64,000 nucleotides of DNA, taken from NCBI RefSeq assembly GCF_018326005.1, contig NZ_AP021903.1:3505501-3569500 (forward strand), in the 5' to 3' direction. This document shows, one piece after another, positions 41,747-50,043 of the stretch (within the stretch, counting starts at the first letter, position 1; each line of letters opens with the position of its first letter). This DNA comes from Pseudomonas sp. Seg1 (lineage in GTDB: Bacteria > Pseudomonadota > Gammaproteobacteria > Pseudomonadales > Pseudomonadaceae). Position numbers and translations under genes: made by a program. The notes beneath the pieces were generated by a model that saw nothing but the letters and a program-made list of their open reading frames with translations, made no database searches and was not told the origin of the DNA.

Positions 41747-43372
41747 ATGACCACAGCAAACATCCTTGGCAACCTGTTCCCTTCTGTCAGCGACATCCCG
41801 GAAAAATACCGCCTCGACGCTCAGGTCGAGCAACGCGAATATCTGGTCGACGGCCAGTTGCGCCGCTGGGACGGCCCGCTCGCCACCGTGCGCAGCCCGG
41901 TCTATCTAAAAGGTGAGAATGGCGACGAACAAGTCATCCTCGGCAGCACGCCGCTGCTCGATGCCGAGACCGCCCTCACCGCCCTCGACGCCGCCGTGCG
42001 TGCCTACGACCGTGGTCAGGGCCTGTGGCCGACCATGCGCGTGGCCGAACGTATCCAGCATGTCGAAGCCTTCCTCGGCCGCATGCGCCAGCAACGCGAT
42101 GCTGTGGTGAAGTTGTTGATGTGGGAAATCGGCAAGAACCTCAAGGACTCGGAAAAAGAGTTCGATCGCACCTGCGACTACATCGTCGACACCATCAATG
42201 CGCTTAAAGAACTCGACCGCCGCTCCAGCCGTTTCGAGCTGGAGCAGGACACGCTCGGGCAGATCCGCCGCGTGCCGCTCGGCGTCGCGCTGTGCATGGG
42301 GCCTTACAACTATCCGCTGAACGAAACCTTCACCACGCTGATCCCGGCGTTGATCATGGGCAACACCGTGGTGTTCAAACCGGCCAAGCTCGGCGTGCTG
42401 CTGATTCGTCCGCTGCTGGAAGCGTTCCGCGACAGCTTCCCGACCGGGGTGATCAACGTCATCTACGGCAGCGGCCGCGAAACCGTCAGCGCGCTTATGG
42501 CCAGTGGCAAGATCGACATCTTCGCCTTCATCGGCACCAACAAAGCCGCCAGCGACCTGAAAAAGCTGCACCCGAAACCGCACCGCTTGCGTGCCGCGCT
42601 AGGTCTCGATGCGAAGAACCCCGGCATCGTCTTGCCGGAAGTCGATCTCGACAACGCCGTCAGCGAAGCGGTTACCGGCTCGCTGTCGTTCAACGGCCAG
42701 CGCTGCACCGCGCTGAAAATTCTCTTTGTGCATGAAGATGTGGTCGACAGTTTCATCGAGAAATTCAACGCGAAACTGGCCACCCTGAAACCGGGCATGC
42801 CGTGGGACAGCGGTGTGTCGCTGACGCCGCTGCCGGAGTCAGGCAAAGTCGATTATCTGCACGGCCTGGTGGCGGATGCGCGCAGCAAGGGCGCTGAAGT
42901 GGTCAACCCGAATGGCGGCGAATCCCGCGAGTCGTTCTTCTACCCGGCGGTGCTGTACCCGGTGAACCCGCAGATGCGCGTGTACCAGGAAGAACAGTTC
43001 GGGCCGGTGGTACCAATCGTGCCGTACCGTCACCTCGATACGGTGATCGACTACGTACTGGAGTCGGATTTCGGCCAGCAGTTGAGCATCTTCGGCACCA
43101 ACCCGGGGGCGGTCGGCCGGCTGGTCGACACCTTTGCCAACCAGGTCGGGCGGATTAATCTCAACGCGCAGTGCCAGCGTGGCCCGGATACTTACCCGTT
43201 CAACGGCCGCAAGAACTCCGCCGAGGGCACGCTGTCGGTACACGATGCACTACGGGTCTTCTCGATCCGCACGCTGGTGGCAACCAAGTTCCAGGACAGC
43301 AACAAGGACCTGATCAGCGAGATCATTCGCGGACGTGATTCGAGCTTTCTGACCACCGACTACATTTTCTGA
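41747..43372 (+). CDS. gapN: NADP-dependent glyceraldehyde-3-phosphate dehydrogenase, ALDH family
   Basis: A 541-residue aldehyde dehydrogenase-fold enzyme. It has the cofactor region with PYNYPLNETF and the catalytic cysteine in NGQRCTALK near residue 310. Extra family-specific features such as EQFGPVVPIV near the end fit GapN, which oxidises glyceraldehyde-3-phosphate directly to 3-phosphoglycerate while making NADPH. I chose the ATG at 41747 since the longer frame has no protein character before it. The FUSC transporter gene starts about 50 bp after the stop, without an obvious functional tie. Confidence 0.85.
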   Translation: MTTANILGNLFPSVSDIPEKYRLDAQVEQREYLVDGQLRRWDGPLATVRSPVYLKGENGDEQVILGSTPLLDAETALTALDAAVRAYDRGQGLWPTMRVAERIQHVEAFLGRMRQQRDAVVKLLMWEIGKNLKDSEKEFDRTCDYIVDTINALKELDRRSSRFELEQDTLGQIRRVPLGVALCMGPYNYPLNETFTTLIPALIMGNTVVFKPAKLGVLLIRPLLEAFRDSFPTGVINVIYGSGRETVSALMASGKIDIFAFIGTNKAASDLKKLHPKPHRLRAALGLDAKNPGIVLPEVDLDNAVSEAVTGSLSFNGQRCTALKILFVHEDVVDSFIEKFNAKLATLKPGMPWDSGVSLTPLPESGKVDYLHGLVADARSKGAEVVNPNGGESRESFFYPAVLYPVNPQMRVYQEEQFGPVVPIVPYRHLDTVIDYVLESDFGQQLSIFGTNPGAVGRLVDTFANQVGRINLNAQCQRGPDTYPFNGRKNSAEGTLSVHDALRVFSIRTLVATKFQDSNKDLISEIIRGRDSSFLTTDYIF

Positions 43373-43421
43373 CGAGGGCCTTGCACTGAGTACGTTCAGC
43401 ACCCACCGACTGCCACCGCTG

Positions 43422-44459
43422 TTGCGCCGAATCCTGCGTCCGCTGCTGGACCCGTACCGGCGCTACCGACACGCCCGATTGATCCACGCGGTGCGGGTGG
43501 CATTGGGGTTGCTGGCGACGATTCTGCTGACCACCGGCATCAACCTGCCCCACGGTGAATGGGCGTCGGTGACCATGCTGGTGGTGATCGGCGGTTTGCA
43601 GCACCACGGCAACATCGGCAAGAAAGCCGCCGAACGCGCCACCGGCACGCTGATCGGTGCCGGCGTCGGTTTGTTGCTGGTGGCGCAGCAGGCGTGGCTG
43701 GGCATGCCGTGGCTCACCTACTTCGCCATGGCCGTGGTTTGCGGCTTTTTCTCCTATCACGCCATTGGCAAGGGTGGTTATACCGCCCTGCTCTCGGCGA
43801 TCACCGTGTTTATTGTCGCCGGGCATGGCGACAACCCGATCACTGATGGCTTGTGGCGTGGAGTCGATATTCTGATCGGCATTGCCCTCGCCCTGGCTTT
43901 CTCTTTCGCCCTGCCGCTGTACGCGGTGTACTCGTGGCGCTACAACCTGGCAGATGCCTTGCGCGACTGCGCCACGGTGTACGGACGGATCATCAACGGT
44001 CAGCCGGTCAGTGCTGACGAGCACCTGAAACTGATGAGCCGCCTGAGCGCGGTGATGGTGCAATTGCGTTCGCTGATGCCGTCGGTGTCCAAGGAGGTGA
44101 AGATTTCCATGACCGAACTTGATGCGATCCAGCGCAACCTGCGCATGTGCATCAGCACCCTGGAAATCCTCGGCAACACCCGCCCCGATGCCAACGACCC
44201 GCAGGCCATGACCCATCTGCAATCAGCGTTGAAGGCTGAGCACAGAGTCATTCGCGTGCAACTGATCGGCATGGCGCGCGCGTTGAAGTCCGGCGCGACG
44301 CAACGGCTGGAGCGGCCGCTGGAATTGCCGGACGCCAGTCCCGATGCGCCGGTCTACAGCGCCCTCGATGGCTATCGATTGTTGACCCGGCAACTGGCGG
44401 CGAACATCGCCGAGATGCGCCAGCGCCTGGCGAAAACCGCACCGCGCTGGAACATCTGA
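43422..44459 (+). CDS. FUSC-family inner-membrane protein
   Basis: A 345-residue membrane protein with six predicted helices at about residues 20-160 (VALGLLATILLTTGINLPHG, FAMAVVCGFFSYHAI, DILIGIALALAFSFALPL) and a soluble C-terminal half that is helical. The first part matches the FUSC (fusaric-acid-resistance-like, YccS-type) family, thought to act in export of aromatic compounds. The start is uncertain: TTG at 43422 is the first usual start codon, but an in-frame CTG at 43386 after a GAGG site could also serve. It probably shares a transcript with the upstream gapN. Confidence 0.82.
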   Translation: MRRILRPLLDPYRRYRHARLIHAVRVALGLLATILLTTGINLPHGEWASVTMLVVIGGLQHHGNIGKKAAERATGTLIGAGVGLLLVAQQAWLGMPWLTYFAMAVVCGFFSYHAIGKGGYTALLSAITVFIVAGHGDNPITDGLWRGVDILIGIALALAFSFALPLYAVYSWRYNLADALRDCATVYGRIINGQPVSADEHLKLMSRLSAVMVQLRSLMPSVSKEVKISMTELDAIQRNLRMCISTLEILGNTRPDANDPQAMTHLQSALKAEHRVIRVQLIGMARALKSGATQRLERPLELPDASPDAPVYSALDGYRLLTRQLAANIAEMRQRLAKTAPRWNI

Positions 44460-44462
44460 CGG

Positions 44463-45359
44463 TTACTGCGCAGCCAGTCGCCGAGCCTTGAAGCCCCAGC
44501 CTTGTTGCATGCCGGCAGCGGCCAGCAGTATCGCCGCCACACCCACCCATTGCAGGGTTTCCAGGCGATGGCCGAACGCGAACCAGTCAACGAAGATCGC
44601 GGCAATCGGGTAGATGAATGACAGTGCGCCGGTCAGAGCGGTCGGCAATTTCTGAATCGCACCGTACAACAGCACGTACATCAGGCCGGTGTGCACGATG
44701 CCCAATGTAATCAGACTGGCCCACGCGCTCGGTGCTTGCGGCATTGCGGAAAAGTGTGCGAACGGTGCGAGTAACAGCACCCCAGTGCACACTTGAATCA
44801 GTGCAATCAAGTGCGGTGGCGTGCCGGTCAGATGCTTGATGATCAATGCTGCAATCGCGTAAAGAAACGCCGCACCCAGCGCCAGTGCGATGCCCACCAG
44901 ATAGTCGCTACCGCCCTCGCCTTGCTGGCCATGGGCACTGACGATCGCCAGCATCCCCATGAAGGAAATCGCCAGCCAGAACATTTTCTGCAGGGTGATT
45001 TTTTCGCCGAGAAACAGCGCCGCCAAACCGACCAGCATGAAAGGCTGCACGTTGTACACCGCCGTACCAATGGCAATGGAAGCCCGGGAATACGAGGCGA
45101 ACAACAGTACCCAGTTGCCGACAATCGCCACGCCGCTGAGCACGGCGAGCAGGAATGTCGTGCGGGTCAGAATGGCCGGCCGCAGAAAGCCGAATGCTGC
45201 GCAGATCAACAGCAAGGTGCCAGCGCCGAACACACAGCGCCAGAACACCACGTCCAGCACCGGTTGCCCGGAAACCAGCACGAACCAGCCGATCGTCCCG
45301 GATATCAGCATCGCAGCGGTCATTTCAAATGAGCCGCGACGGAGTGTTTTGTCCATCAT
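44463..45359 (-). CDS. DMT-family (EamA) exporter
   Basis: A 298-residue membrane protein with ten helices and two EamA repeats, the second of which includes FLYAIAALIIKHLTG and ALTGALSFIYPIAAIFVDWF. These transporters export small metabolites, often amino acids. Starts at ATG 45359 or 45356 are both possible after AGGAG. The gene is divergent from an Lrp/AsnC-type regulator, whose start lies 146 bp away. That arrangement is typical of an exporter controlled by the divergent regulator when an amino acid accumulates. The substrate is unknown. Confidence 0.88.
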   Translation of the reverse strand: MMDKTLRRGSFEMTAAMLISGTIGWFVLVSGQPVLDVVFWRCVFGAGTLLLICAAFGFLRPAILTRTTFLLAVLSGVAIVGNWVLLFASYSRASIAIGTAVYNVQPFMLVGLAALFLGEKITLQKMFWLAISFMGMLAIVSAHGQQGEGGSDYLVGIALALGAAFLYAIAALIIKHLTGTPPHLIALIQVCTGVLLLAPFAHFSAMPQAPSAWASLITLGIVHTGLMYVLLYGAIQKLPTALTGALSFIYPIAAIFVDWFAFGHRLETLQWVGVAAILLAAAGMQQGWGFKARRLAAQ

Positions 45360-45504
45360 CAATCTCCTCTGCATTTGTCGAAAGCATGGCAAAAGTATGC
45401 CAAGCCAACGCAGGAGCGCTCCAGCGTAAAAAGCAGGCTAAACTGGCTTTCTGCCTTTTTTATCGAGGGTGATTTTCATCAATCGCCTAATACGGGAATT
45501 CGCC

Positions 45505-45942
45505 ATGACCGATGACATCGACCAAGTTCTTATCAGTGCCTTGATGGCCGATTCGCGACGTTCGCTCAAGGCACTGGCGCAGATCAGCGGCCTGTCTTCA
45601 CCCAGCGTGGCCGAGCGGTTGCGTAGGTTGGAGGAGCGCGGCGTGCTCAAGGGCTACACCGTCGAAATCGACCCCAAATGCTTTGGTTATCAATTGCAGG
45701 CGATCGTGCGGGTACGGCCGTTGCCGGGGCAGTTGCAGGAGGTTGAGCGGCAGATTCTGTCGATCCCGGAATTCACCGAGTGCGACAAGGTCACCGGCGA
45801 GGACTGCTTTATCGCCCGTCTGCACGTGCGCTCGATGGAGCAGCTGGACACCCTGCTAGATCGTCTCAATACGCTGGCCGAGACCAACACGGCGATCGTC
45901 AAGAAAACTCCGGTCAAGCGCCGTTTGCCGCCGATGGCTTAA
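45505..45942 (+). CDS. Lrp/AsnC-family transcriptional regulator
   Basis: A 145-residue regulator with an N-terminal helix-turn-helix (residues 4-55; LAQISGLSSPSVAERLRRLE) and a C-terminal effector (RAM) domain at about 65-135. It starts at ATG 45505. It is divergent from the DMT exporter gene and probably controls it and itself from the shared 145-bp gap. Lrp-type proteins bind as octamers or dimers and respond to amino acids. No operator sequence could be fixed with confidence. Confidence 0.92.
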   Translation: MTDDIDQVLISALMADSRRSLKALAQISGLSSPSVAERLRRLEERGVLKGYTVEIDPKCFGYQLQAIVRVRPLPGQLQEVERQILSIPEFTECDKVTGEDCFIARLHVRSMEQLDTLLDRLNTLAETNTAIVKKTPVKRRLPPMA

Positions 45943-45999
45943 GTGCTTTTTCCTGACGTTCGGCGTAAATTGAGGGTTTTCCGGCGAAGGATTGGCGGT

Positions 46000-46317
46000 A
46001 TGAAAGTTCTGGCAATGATGCTGATGGCGGCGATGCTGGGCGGATGCGGGACGGTGCAGACCGTCGCGCGTAGCGATCAGGTGGCCGTGGACGATTTAAA
46101 GCGGAGCAAATCCTATTGCGGGGCGGTCCCTCGGATCTACAGCGGTGTGATGTACGATTTTTGTACGCTGCATGCGCCGATAGGCGAAGGTAACGCTTAC
46201 AACGCGGCACTTCCGGGCTGGGCGATTGATGCCGTGGCCTCGGGGGTACTCGACACGTTGCTGTTGCCTTACACGATCTACAAGCAACAGGCCGATGGCA
46301 GCATCGTGATCAACTGA
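46000..46317 (+). CDS. YceK/YidQ-family lipoprotein
   Basis: A 105-residue lipoprotein with a short signal (MKVLAMMLMAAMLGGC) and lipid-modified cysteine at about 16. The body carries the family pattern YSGVMYDFCTLHAP and GWAIDAVASGVLDTLLLPY, a conserved small-protein signature of unknown role at the cell envelope. It begins 57 bp after the Lrp gene stop on the same strand. A hairpin (AAAAGCC / GGCTTTT) follows the stop at once, then a stronger shared terminator. Confidence 0.85.
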   Translation: MKVLAMMLMAAMLGGCGTVQTVARSDQVAVDDLKRSKSYCGAVPRIYSGVMYDFCTLHAPIGEGNAYNAALPGWAIDAVASGVLDTLLLPYTIYKQQADGSIVIN

Positions 46318-46351
46318 TCAAAAGCCTCCGCATGTGGCTTTTCTGCAGGCA

Positions 46352-46381
46352 ACAAAAAACCCGCCGAAGCGGGTTTTTTGT
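46352..46381. terminator. Bidirectional Rho-independent terminator
   Basis: Stem CCCGC / GCGGG with flanking A6 and T6, so it can end transcription from both sides. It separates the YceK gene and the YccA gene, which converge on it. A weaker hairpin (AAAAGCC ... GGCTTTT) lies at 46319-46341. Confidence 0.93.
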
Positions 46382-46398
46382 TGAAACGCAGACCTGAA

Positions 46399-47070
46399 TC
46401 AGTCGTCGCGGCTCATGATGCCGAAGATCTGCAACAAGCTGATGAACAGGTTGTAGATCGATACATACAGGCTGATGGTCGCCATGATGTAGTTCCGCTC
46501 GCCGCCATGAATGATGGCGCTGGTCTGGAACAGAATGCAGACCGACGAGAACAGCACGAAACCTGCGCTGATCGCCAGTTGCAGACCGCTGATCTGGAAG
46601 AAGAAGCTTGCCAGCGTTGCACCCAGCAGGACGAAGAAACCTGCGGTGATGAAACCACCGAGGAAACTCATGTCCTTGCGGGTGATCAGCACGTAAGCCG
46701 ACAGACCACCAAACACCAGTGCAGTCATGGCGAATGTGGAGCTGACCACTTCAGCGCCGCCCTGCATGCCCAGATAACGATTGAGAATCGGGCCGAGCAG
46801 GAAACCCATGAAACCGGTCAACGCAAACGCGGACACCAGGCCCCACGCGGAATCACGGAGTTTGTTGGTGAGGAAGAACAGCCCGTAGAAGCCGATCAGC
46901 ACCACGAAAATATTCGGGTAGCCAACACGCATCTGCTGTGCGACGAAAGCCATGACGCCGCTGAATGCGAGGGTCAGAGCCAGTAGGCCGTAAGTGTTGC
47001 GCAGGACGCGGCTAACCTCTAGCTGCTCAGCCTGCACGCTGTTATTAACTGCGTAATCCTGTTCGCGCAT
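46399..47070 (-). CDS. Bax inhibitor-1/YccA family membrane protein
   Basis: A 223-residue membrane protein with seven helices, recognisable from the family start (LRNTYGLLALTLAFSGVMAF) and the later ISAGFVLFSSVCILFQTSAI. In E. coli YccA modulates the membrane protease FtsH, and family members are described as calcium- or stress-linked channels. It starts at ATG 47070. It is convergent with the YceK gene and divergent from the tRNA-Ser gene, with 122 bp between holding both promoters. Confidence 0.92.
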   Translation of the reverse strand: MREQDYAVNNSVQAEQLEVSRVLRNTYGLLALTLAFSGVMAFVAQQMRVGYPNIFVVLIGFYGLFFLTNKLRDSAWGLVSAFALTGFMGFLLGPILNRYLGMQGGAEVVSSTFAMTALVFGGLSAYVLITRKDMSFLGGFITAGFFVLLGATLASFFFQISGLQLAISAGFVLFSSVCILFQTSAIIHGGERNYIMATISLYVSIYNLFISLLQIFGIMSRDD

Positions 47071-47192
47071 GGCGACACTCCTGTTGGTTTGAAACGTTCA
47101 GTCGCAAAGATCATAACAGACGCTCTGTAACAAGCCATGCAGAGAGTTTGACAGTGTGTTTCATTCAGGTATTATGGCGCCCGCAACGCAAC

Positions 47193-47280
47193 GGAGGTGT
47201 GGCCGAGTGGTTTAAGGCAACGGTCTTGAAAACCGTCGACTGTAACAGGTCCATGAGTTCGAATCCCATCGCCTCCGCCA
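47193..47280 (+). tRNA. tRNA-Ser (anticodon UGA)
   Basis: An 88-nt gene with acceptor stem GGAGGTG / CGCCTCC (one G-T pair), discriminator G and an encoded CCA. The anticodon loop CTTGAAA gives UGA, and the long variable arm is that of serine tRNAs. The T-loop is TTCGAAT. A terminator hairpin follows closely. Confidence 0.96.
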
Positions 47281-47290
47281 TCTTATGTAC

Positions 47291-47324
47291 GACAAAGCCC
47301 TGACTTTTCAGGGCTTTGTCGTTT
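47291..47324 (+). terminator. Terminator after tRNA-Ser
   Basis: A perfect 13-bp stem GACAAAGCCCTGA / TCAGGGCTTTGTC with a 4-nt loop is followed by GTTT, 10 bp after the CCA end. Confidence 0.8.
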
Positions 47325-47357
47325 CTGGCTGTTGAGATTTTCGCTGAGCTCAAGGAA

Positions 47358-47394
47358 GCGTTACAAAACTTTTTGATACGCGTTACAAAACTTT
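47358..47394. repeat. Direct repeat GCGTTACAAAACTTT, two copies
   Basis: The 15-mer GCGTTACAAAACTTT occurs at 47358 and 47380, a 22-bp period (two helical turns). The spacing would suit a protein-binding site. It lies upstream of the small gene at 47488. Confidence 0.7.
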
Positions 47395-47487
47395 CTGGCT
47401 TTTCTCCCTTCTCTGGCGTCCTGCCAAACGTAAAACACTCTTCATGTAACACGGTGCTACGCTGGGCTCTTTCACGGAGGAACGCCC

Positions 47488-47697
47488 ATGCCAAATTCCG
47501 ATCTGCTCCCTTCCCTGCTTTACAAAATCAATGAGAACCAACTCGCTCTCGAAGCCGCCATCATGGAGCTGACGAACTGGGTCGAGCAGTGCGGATCGGC
47601 CGACGTCGCCGAGAACGTCCGCGGCGCCCTCTGGGCAATCGACAAAAATGAGGAGTTCATCAAGATGACGCTTGCGGTTTTGATGACGCCCGACTGA
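47488..47697 (+). CDS. Small hypothetical protein, paralogue of the protein at 49622-49840
   Basis: A 69-residue acidic soluble protein, all helical in appearance (LLYKINENQLALEAAIMEL, TNWVEQ, VAENVRGALWAIDKN). Conserved positions shared with the 49622 gene are the N-Q-A-L, A-A-I, W and V-A-N-A motifs, so the two are diverged paralogues on opposite strands. A good ribosome-binding site (GGAGGAACGCC) precedes the ATG. It lies just after tRNA-Ser in an accessory region. The function is unknown; it could be an antidote or a regulator, but nothing specific is visible. Confidence 0.7.
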   Translation: MPNSDLLPSLLYKINENQLALEAAIMELTNWVEQCGSADVAENVRGALWAIDKNEEFIKMTLAVLMTPD

Positions 47698-47728
47698 TAC
47701 ATACAGCCCGTAGCGAAGCTGTCACCGC

Positions 47729-47977
47729 TTACAACTCTACACTGAACCCTTTCATGCCCACGCTATCGGCAAAGCGCCACACCGCGGTCAGGCTCGACCA
47801 GGTGCGCAGCTGCTCACGCCGCGAGCGTACCGGCACCCAGCGGGCGCCGCTGCCGCCCAGGCGAATCGACACCCCCCAGTCGGGGCCGCCATCGATCCTG
47901 GCCACCAGGCATTCGCGCACCGCATGTTGTTCGACCAGGGCGCGCAACACCTCTTCATGGATGCCGGCGCCGATCAT
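47729..47977 (-). CDS. Small hypothetical protein, possible phage relic
   Basis: An 82-residue soluble protein without membrane segment. It has a helical start (HEEVLRALVEQHAVRECLVA) and a basic centre (ARWVPVRSRREQLRTWSSL) that could bind nucleic acid. Its ATG overlaps the stop of the amber-interrupted gene upstream (ATGA), so the two once formed one unit. I do not recognise the family. Phage origin is inferred only from that neighbour, which matches a prophage gene in this window. Confidence 0.5.
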   Translation of the reverse strand: MIGAGIHEEVLRALVEQHAVRECLVARIDGGPDWGVSIRLGGSGARWVPVRSRREQLRTWSSLTAVWRFADSVGMKGFSVEL

Positions 47978-48213
47978 CCACCCAGCTCCGCATGGCGCTT
48001 TTGCGCGGCGGACTCCATGACCGCATAGAGGTTTTCGATGTCGATTGCGCTCAGTGCGTGGGCGGTTTCGATGCCCAAGACAAACCCTTCGGCGCGGCCG
48101 GCGTCGCGCAGCAGTTCGCCCAGACCGCTGGCGCCCTTGATGGCGGCCAGTAATTGAGACGCCTAGGCGCGAATCGCCGCCGGCAGGCTCAGTGCGGAAA
48201 ATGCATCGTTCAT
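47974..48213 (-). pseudogene. Amber-interrupted phage-type gene, paralogue of 51702-51944
   Basis: Reading from ATG 48213, the frame has a TAG codon at 48165-48163 and then continues as LAAIKGASGLGELLRDAGRA and GFVLGIETAHALSAIDIENLY to a normal stop at 47974. Without the TAG the product would be 79 residues, the same length as the intact prophage protein at 51702-51944, which shares GFVLG-ET--AL and ENLY. The rest of the frame is intact, so a single point change is enough to explain the interruption. Downstream reinitiation or suppression cannot be excluded. Confidence 0.82.
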
Positions 48214-48215
48214 CC

Positions 48216-48536
48216 CTACTCCCATTGCCAGCGGTTGGCCGACGGCACCAGCGTCAGCTCGAAGTGCCCGTCGTGGATCAGCAACCAGCCGCCGCCTGGT
48301 TGGTTGCAGCCGTCGATGATCTGGCCCTGCAGCATGCGTCCGTCGGGCAGCGTGAGCCGTAGCAGGTTGGCAGCCTTGGGCCCGTGCAGGTATTGCTGCA
48401 GTCCGATGCGCACACGTCCGGTCCCTGCAACGCTCAAGCGCACCGGACACTCGAAGGTGGTCCGCTCAATGGGCACCTGCCCCAGATAACGGGCGATCAC
48501 CACCACGGTGGCCAAGCCCTCATAAACATCAGACAT
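48216..48536 (-). CDS. Hypothetical small protein, upstream of the amber pseudogene
   Basis: A 106-residue protein starting with MSDVYEGLATVVV at 48536 and ending 2 bp before the pseudogene start, so the two were probably one unit. It is strand-rich with a repeated pattern (RTTFECPVRLSVAGTGRVRI, LLRLTLPDGRMLQGQIIDG), like a small beta-barrel or OB-like fold. I do not recognise a family. The upstream part of the longer open frame has no coding character. It lies in the tRNA-proximal accessory region. Confidence 0.5.
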   Translation of the reverse strand: MSDVYEGLATVVVIARYLGQVPIERTTFECPVRLSVAGTGRVRIGLQQYLHGPKAANLLRLTLPDGRMLQGQIIDGCNQPGGGWLLIHDGHFELTLVPSANRWQWE

Positions 48537-48614
48537 GCATGGTGTTCGGGAGATATCAGCCAGAACGTCAAGGGATGGTAGACCAGTCGAGGGGGGACTG
48601 GTTTCCACAGTGCG

Positions 48615-48651
48615 AAAAAAGGCCCCCACACCGGGGTCTGGTGTGGGGGCC
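48615..48651 (-). terminator. Strong terminator on the minus strand
   Basis: A 12-bp GC-rich perfect stem (GGCCCCCACACC / GGTGTGGGGGCC) with loop AGACCCC on the minus strand, followed by six T residues. It ends the 63-residue gene at 48691 and insulates the relic unit downstream. Confidence 0.9.
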
Positions 48652-48690
48652 GATTGAACATAGGTTGGAATTATGCGCATCTGGAAAAAA

Positions 48691-48882
48691 TCACATGCGC
48701 AACGGCTCACTCCGTGCACTACCACTAGGCTTCGTTTTACCGAGCACATAGGCCACATGGGCCAAGCCCGAATTATTCGCACTTGGAACTACGGCTAGCA
48801 ACGTCCAACCCTCGGCCAGTTTTTTGTTGGCCTGGCTCGCGCCAGCCACCTGCACCACTTCTACCGCGTCACTCATCTGCAT
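48691..48882 (-). CDS. Small hypothetical protein
   Basis: A 63-residue soluble protein (VEVVQVAGASQANKKLAEGW, then TLLAVVPSANNSGLAHVAYV). It has one GW/TLLAVV core that suggests a small alpha/beta fold, such as the ones that start with a strand and a long helix and return to a strand. A terminator follows the stop, so it is a real transcription unit. It lies in the accessory region between the tRNA-Ser gene and the prophage. No function can be assigned. Confidence 0.6.
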   Translation of the reverse strand: MQMSDAVEVVQVAGASQANKKLAEGWTLLAVVPSANNSGLAHVAYVLGKTKPSGSARSEPLRM

Positions 48883-48948
48883 TGATGTTGCTCCTTGTGA
48901 TGATGGCCCAGTATAGGCAAAGCGATCGACGCGGTTGGCGCCCCTTCC

Positions 48949-49479
48949 TTAGGTGTCAAATTCAGTCGAGGAAACTTTGTTCCGCTGCGCTGCTAGATAT
49001 TCGGATATGGCTTTCCTCGCTCTCTTTGCTTGCCCTGGACTGCGACCAGTTAAAAGACGGCATAACAAAGCAAAAAGAACCCCAGTGATCCAAAACATAA
49101 AACTGATCACAACGAGCCACCAAGCATAAACCCCATTGGCGGCCGACTCGGTAACCGTTAACCAGATCACCATCACCAGGAATGCTATCTGTACCACCGT
49201 TGAGAGATAGCCCCAAGCAGTGCGGATCAAGCCACAAAGGTCTGACAATCGATTGTTGAGGCGATCGTAACTGTAATAATCGGCGGTCATTTCCAGCAAT
49301 CGTGGAGTAAAGCCCTCCACCATTAAATCTTCCTCCGCTACGCCCAATTTGAAAGCAAAACCTTGAAGTTCCTGTTTACCGCTTCTATTGATTTCCCATG
49401 AGGCGAGGAGCAGTACGACTACACCAAAGGCAACAGTCGCTAGCACAGCGCCAACTATATGAATTACGGCAATGAACAT
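48949..49479 (-). CDS. Hypothetical membrane protein
   Basis: A 176-residue protein with three membrane helices: residues 3-26 (starting IAVIHIVGAVLATVAFGVVV), about 92-109 and about 116-140 (GVYAWWLVVISFMFWITGVL). A soluble loop of about 60 residues lies between the first and second, and the C-terminus is basic. I used the ATG at 49479. The AT-richer sequence and the lack of recognisable family fit an acquired accessory gene. A toxin, transporter or sensor role cannot be chosen from sequence. Confidence 0.6.
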   Translation of the reverse strand: MFIAVIHIVGAVLATVAFGVVVLLLASWEINRSGKQELQGFAFKLGVAEEDLMVEGFTPRLLEMTADYYSYDRLNNRLSDLCGLIRTAWGYLSTVVQIAFLVMVIWLTVTESAANGVYAWWLVVISFMFWITGVLFALLCRLLTGRSPGQAKRARKAISEYLAAQRNKVSSTEFDT

Positions 49480-49621
49480 CTCAGCCCTCTTTCGGATTTT
49501 AAGTGGACAGTATTGGCGGCATGAAATCATTCGAATGAGGGGTGGAAGCAATCAGCCGTGAAAGCCGCTATGGACTTATAGCTGTCAGTCGATAGTGTTG
49601 CCAGAATCTCTGAGCCACTTG

Positions 49622-49840
49622 CTATAAGTGGCGTAATCGCGTGATTGCATCACTGATTGCTTTTGCATTTGTGTCTAAGGTTTCCATCGCCGTCACTGCG
49701 TTGTCTGCGACGGCCTCTGCGCCCTTCTCTGAAAGCCATTTAGTGACCTCTTCTATTGCAGCACCCAGGGCATGCTGGTTGTGCAGAAGCAATGTCAGAG
49801 CGTCTGCCGTGGCGATGTTGGCGTCTGAGTTGTTTGGCAT
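49622..49840 (-). CDS. Small hypothetical protein, paralogue of the protein at 47488-47697
   Basis: A 72-residue helical protein sharing with the 47488 gene the pattern N-Q-H-A-L, A-A-I-E-E, W and VADNAVTAMETLDTNAKAI. The two genes face opposite ways, at the two ends of a 2.4-kb accessory stretch. It might come from duplication or from a mobile cassette. The spacing to the att-like tRNA scar is about 200 bp. Confidence 0.65.
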   Translation of the reverse strand: MPNNSDANIATADALTLLLHNQHALGAAIEEVTKWLSEKGAEAVADNAVTAMETLDTNAKAISDAITRLRHL

Positions 49841-49985
49841 GGATTCATCCTTGATCGAGGCATGTGCAGAGACTAGTCCATTGCAGCCGGACAGTGCTCA
49901 GCCAATCAATCGCGACACTCCATTTTTCGCATCAAAATAGCGCGCCAGTCCCATCTCAGTCCCATATGGCCTTTTTTCAGACGCC

Positions 49986-50036
49986 AAAAACCACAAACCC
50001 CCGACTTTCTCTAGGAAAATCAGGGGTTTGCGTTTA
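49986..50036 (-). terminator. Terminator next to the tRNA scar
   Basis: On the minus strand, CAAACCCC and GGGGTTTG arms with an interrupted stem and a T-rich tail (TGGTTTTT) stand directly after the tRNA 3' fragment. This is what normally follows a tRNA gene, so it is probably the original terminator of that tRNA. Confidence 0.65.
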
Positions 50037-50043
50037 CTGAATA

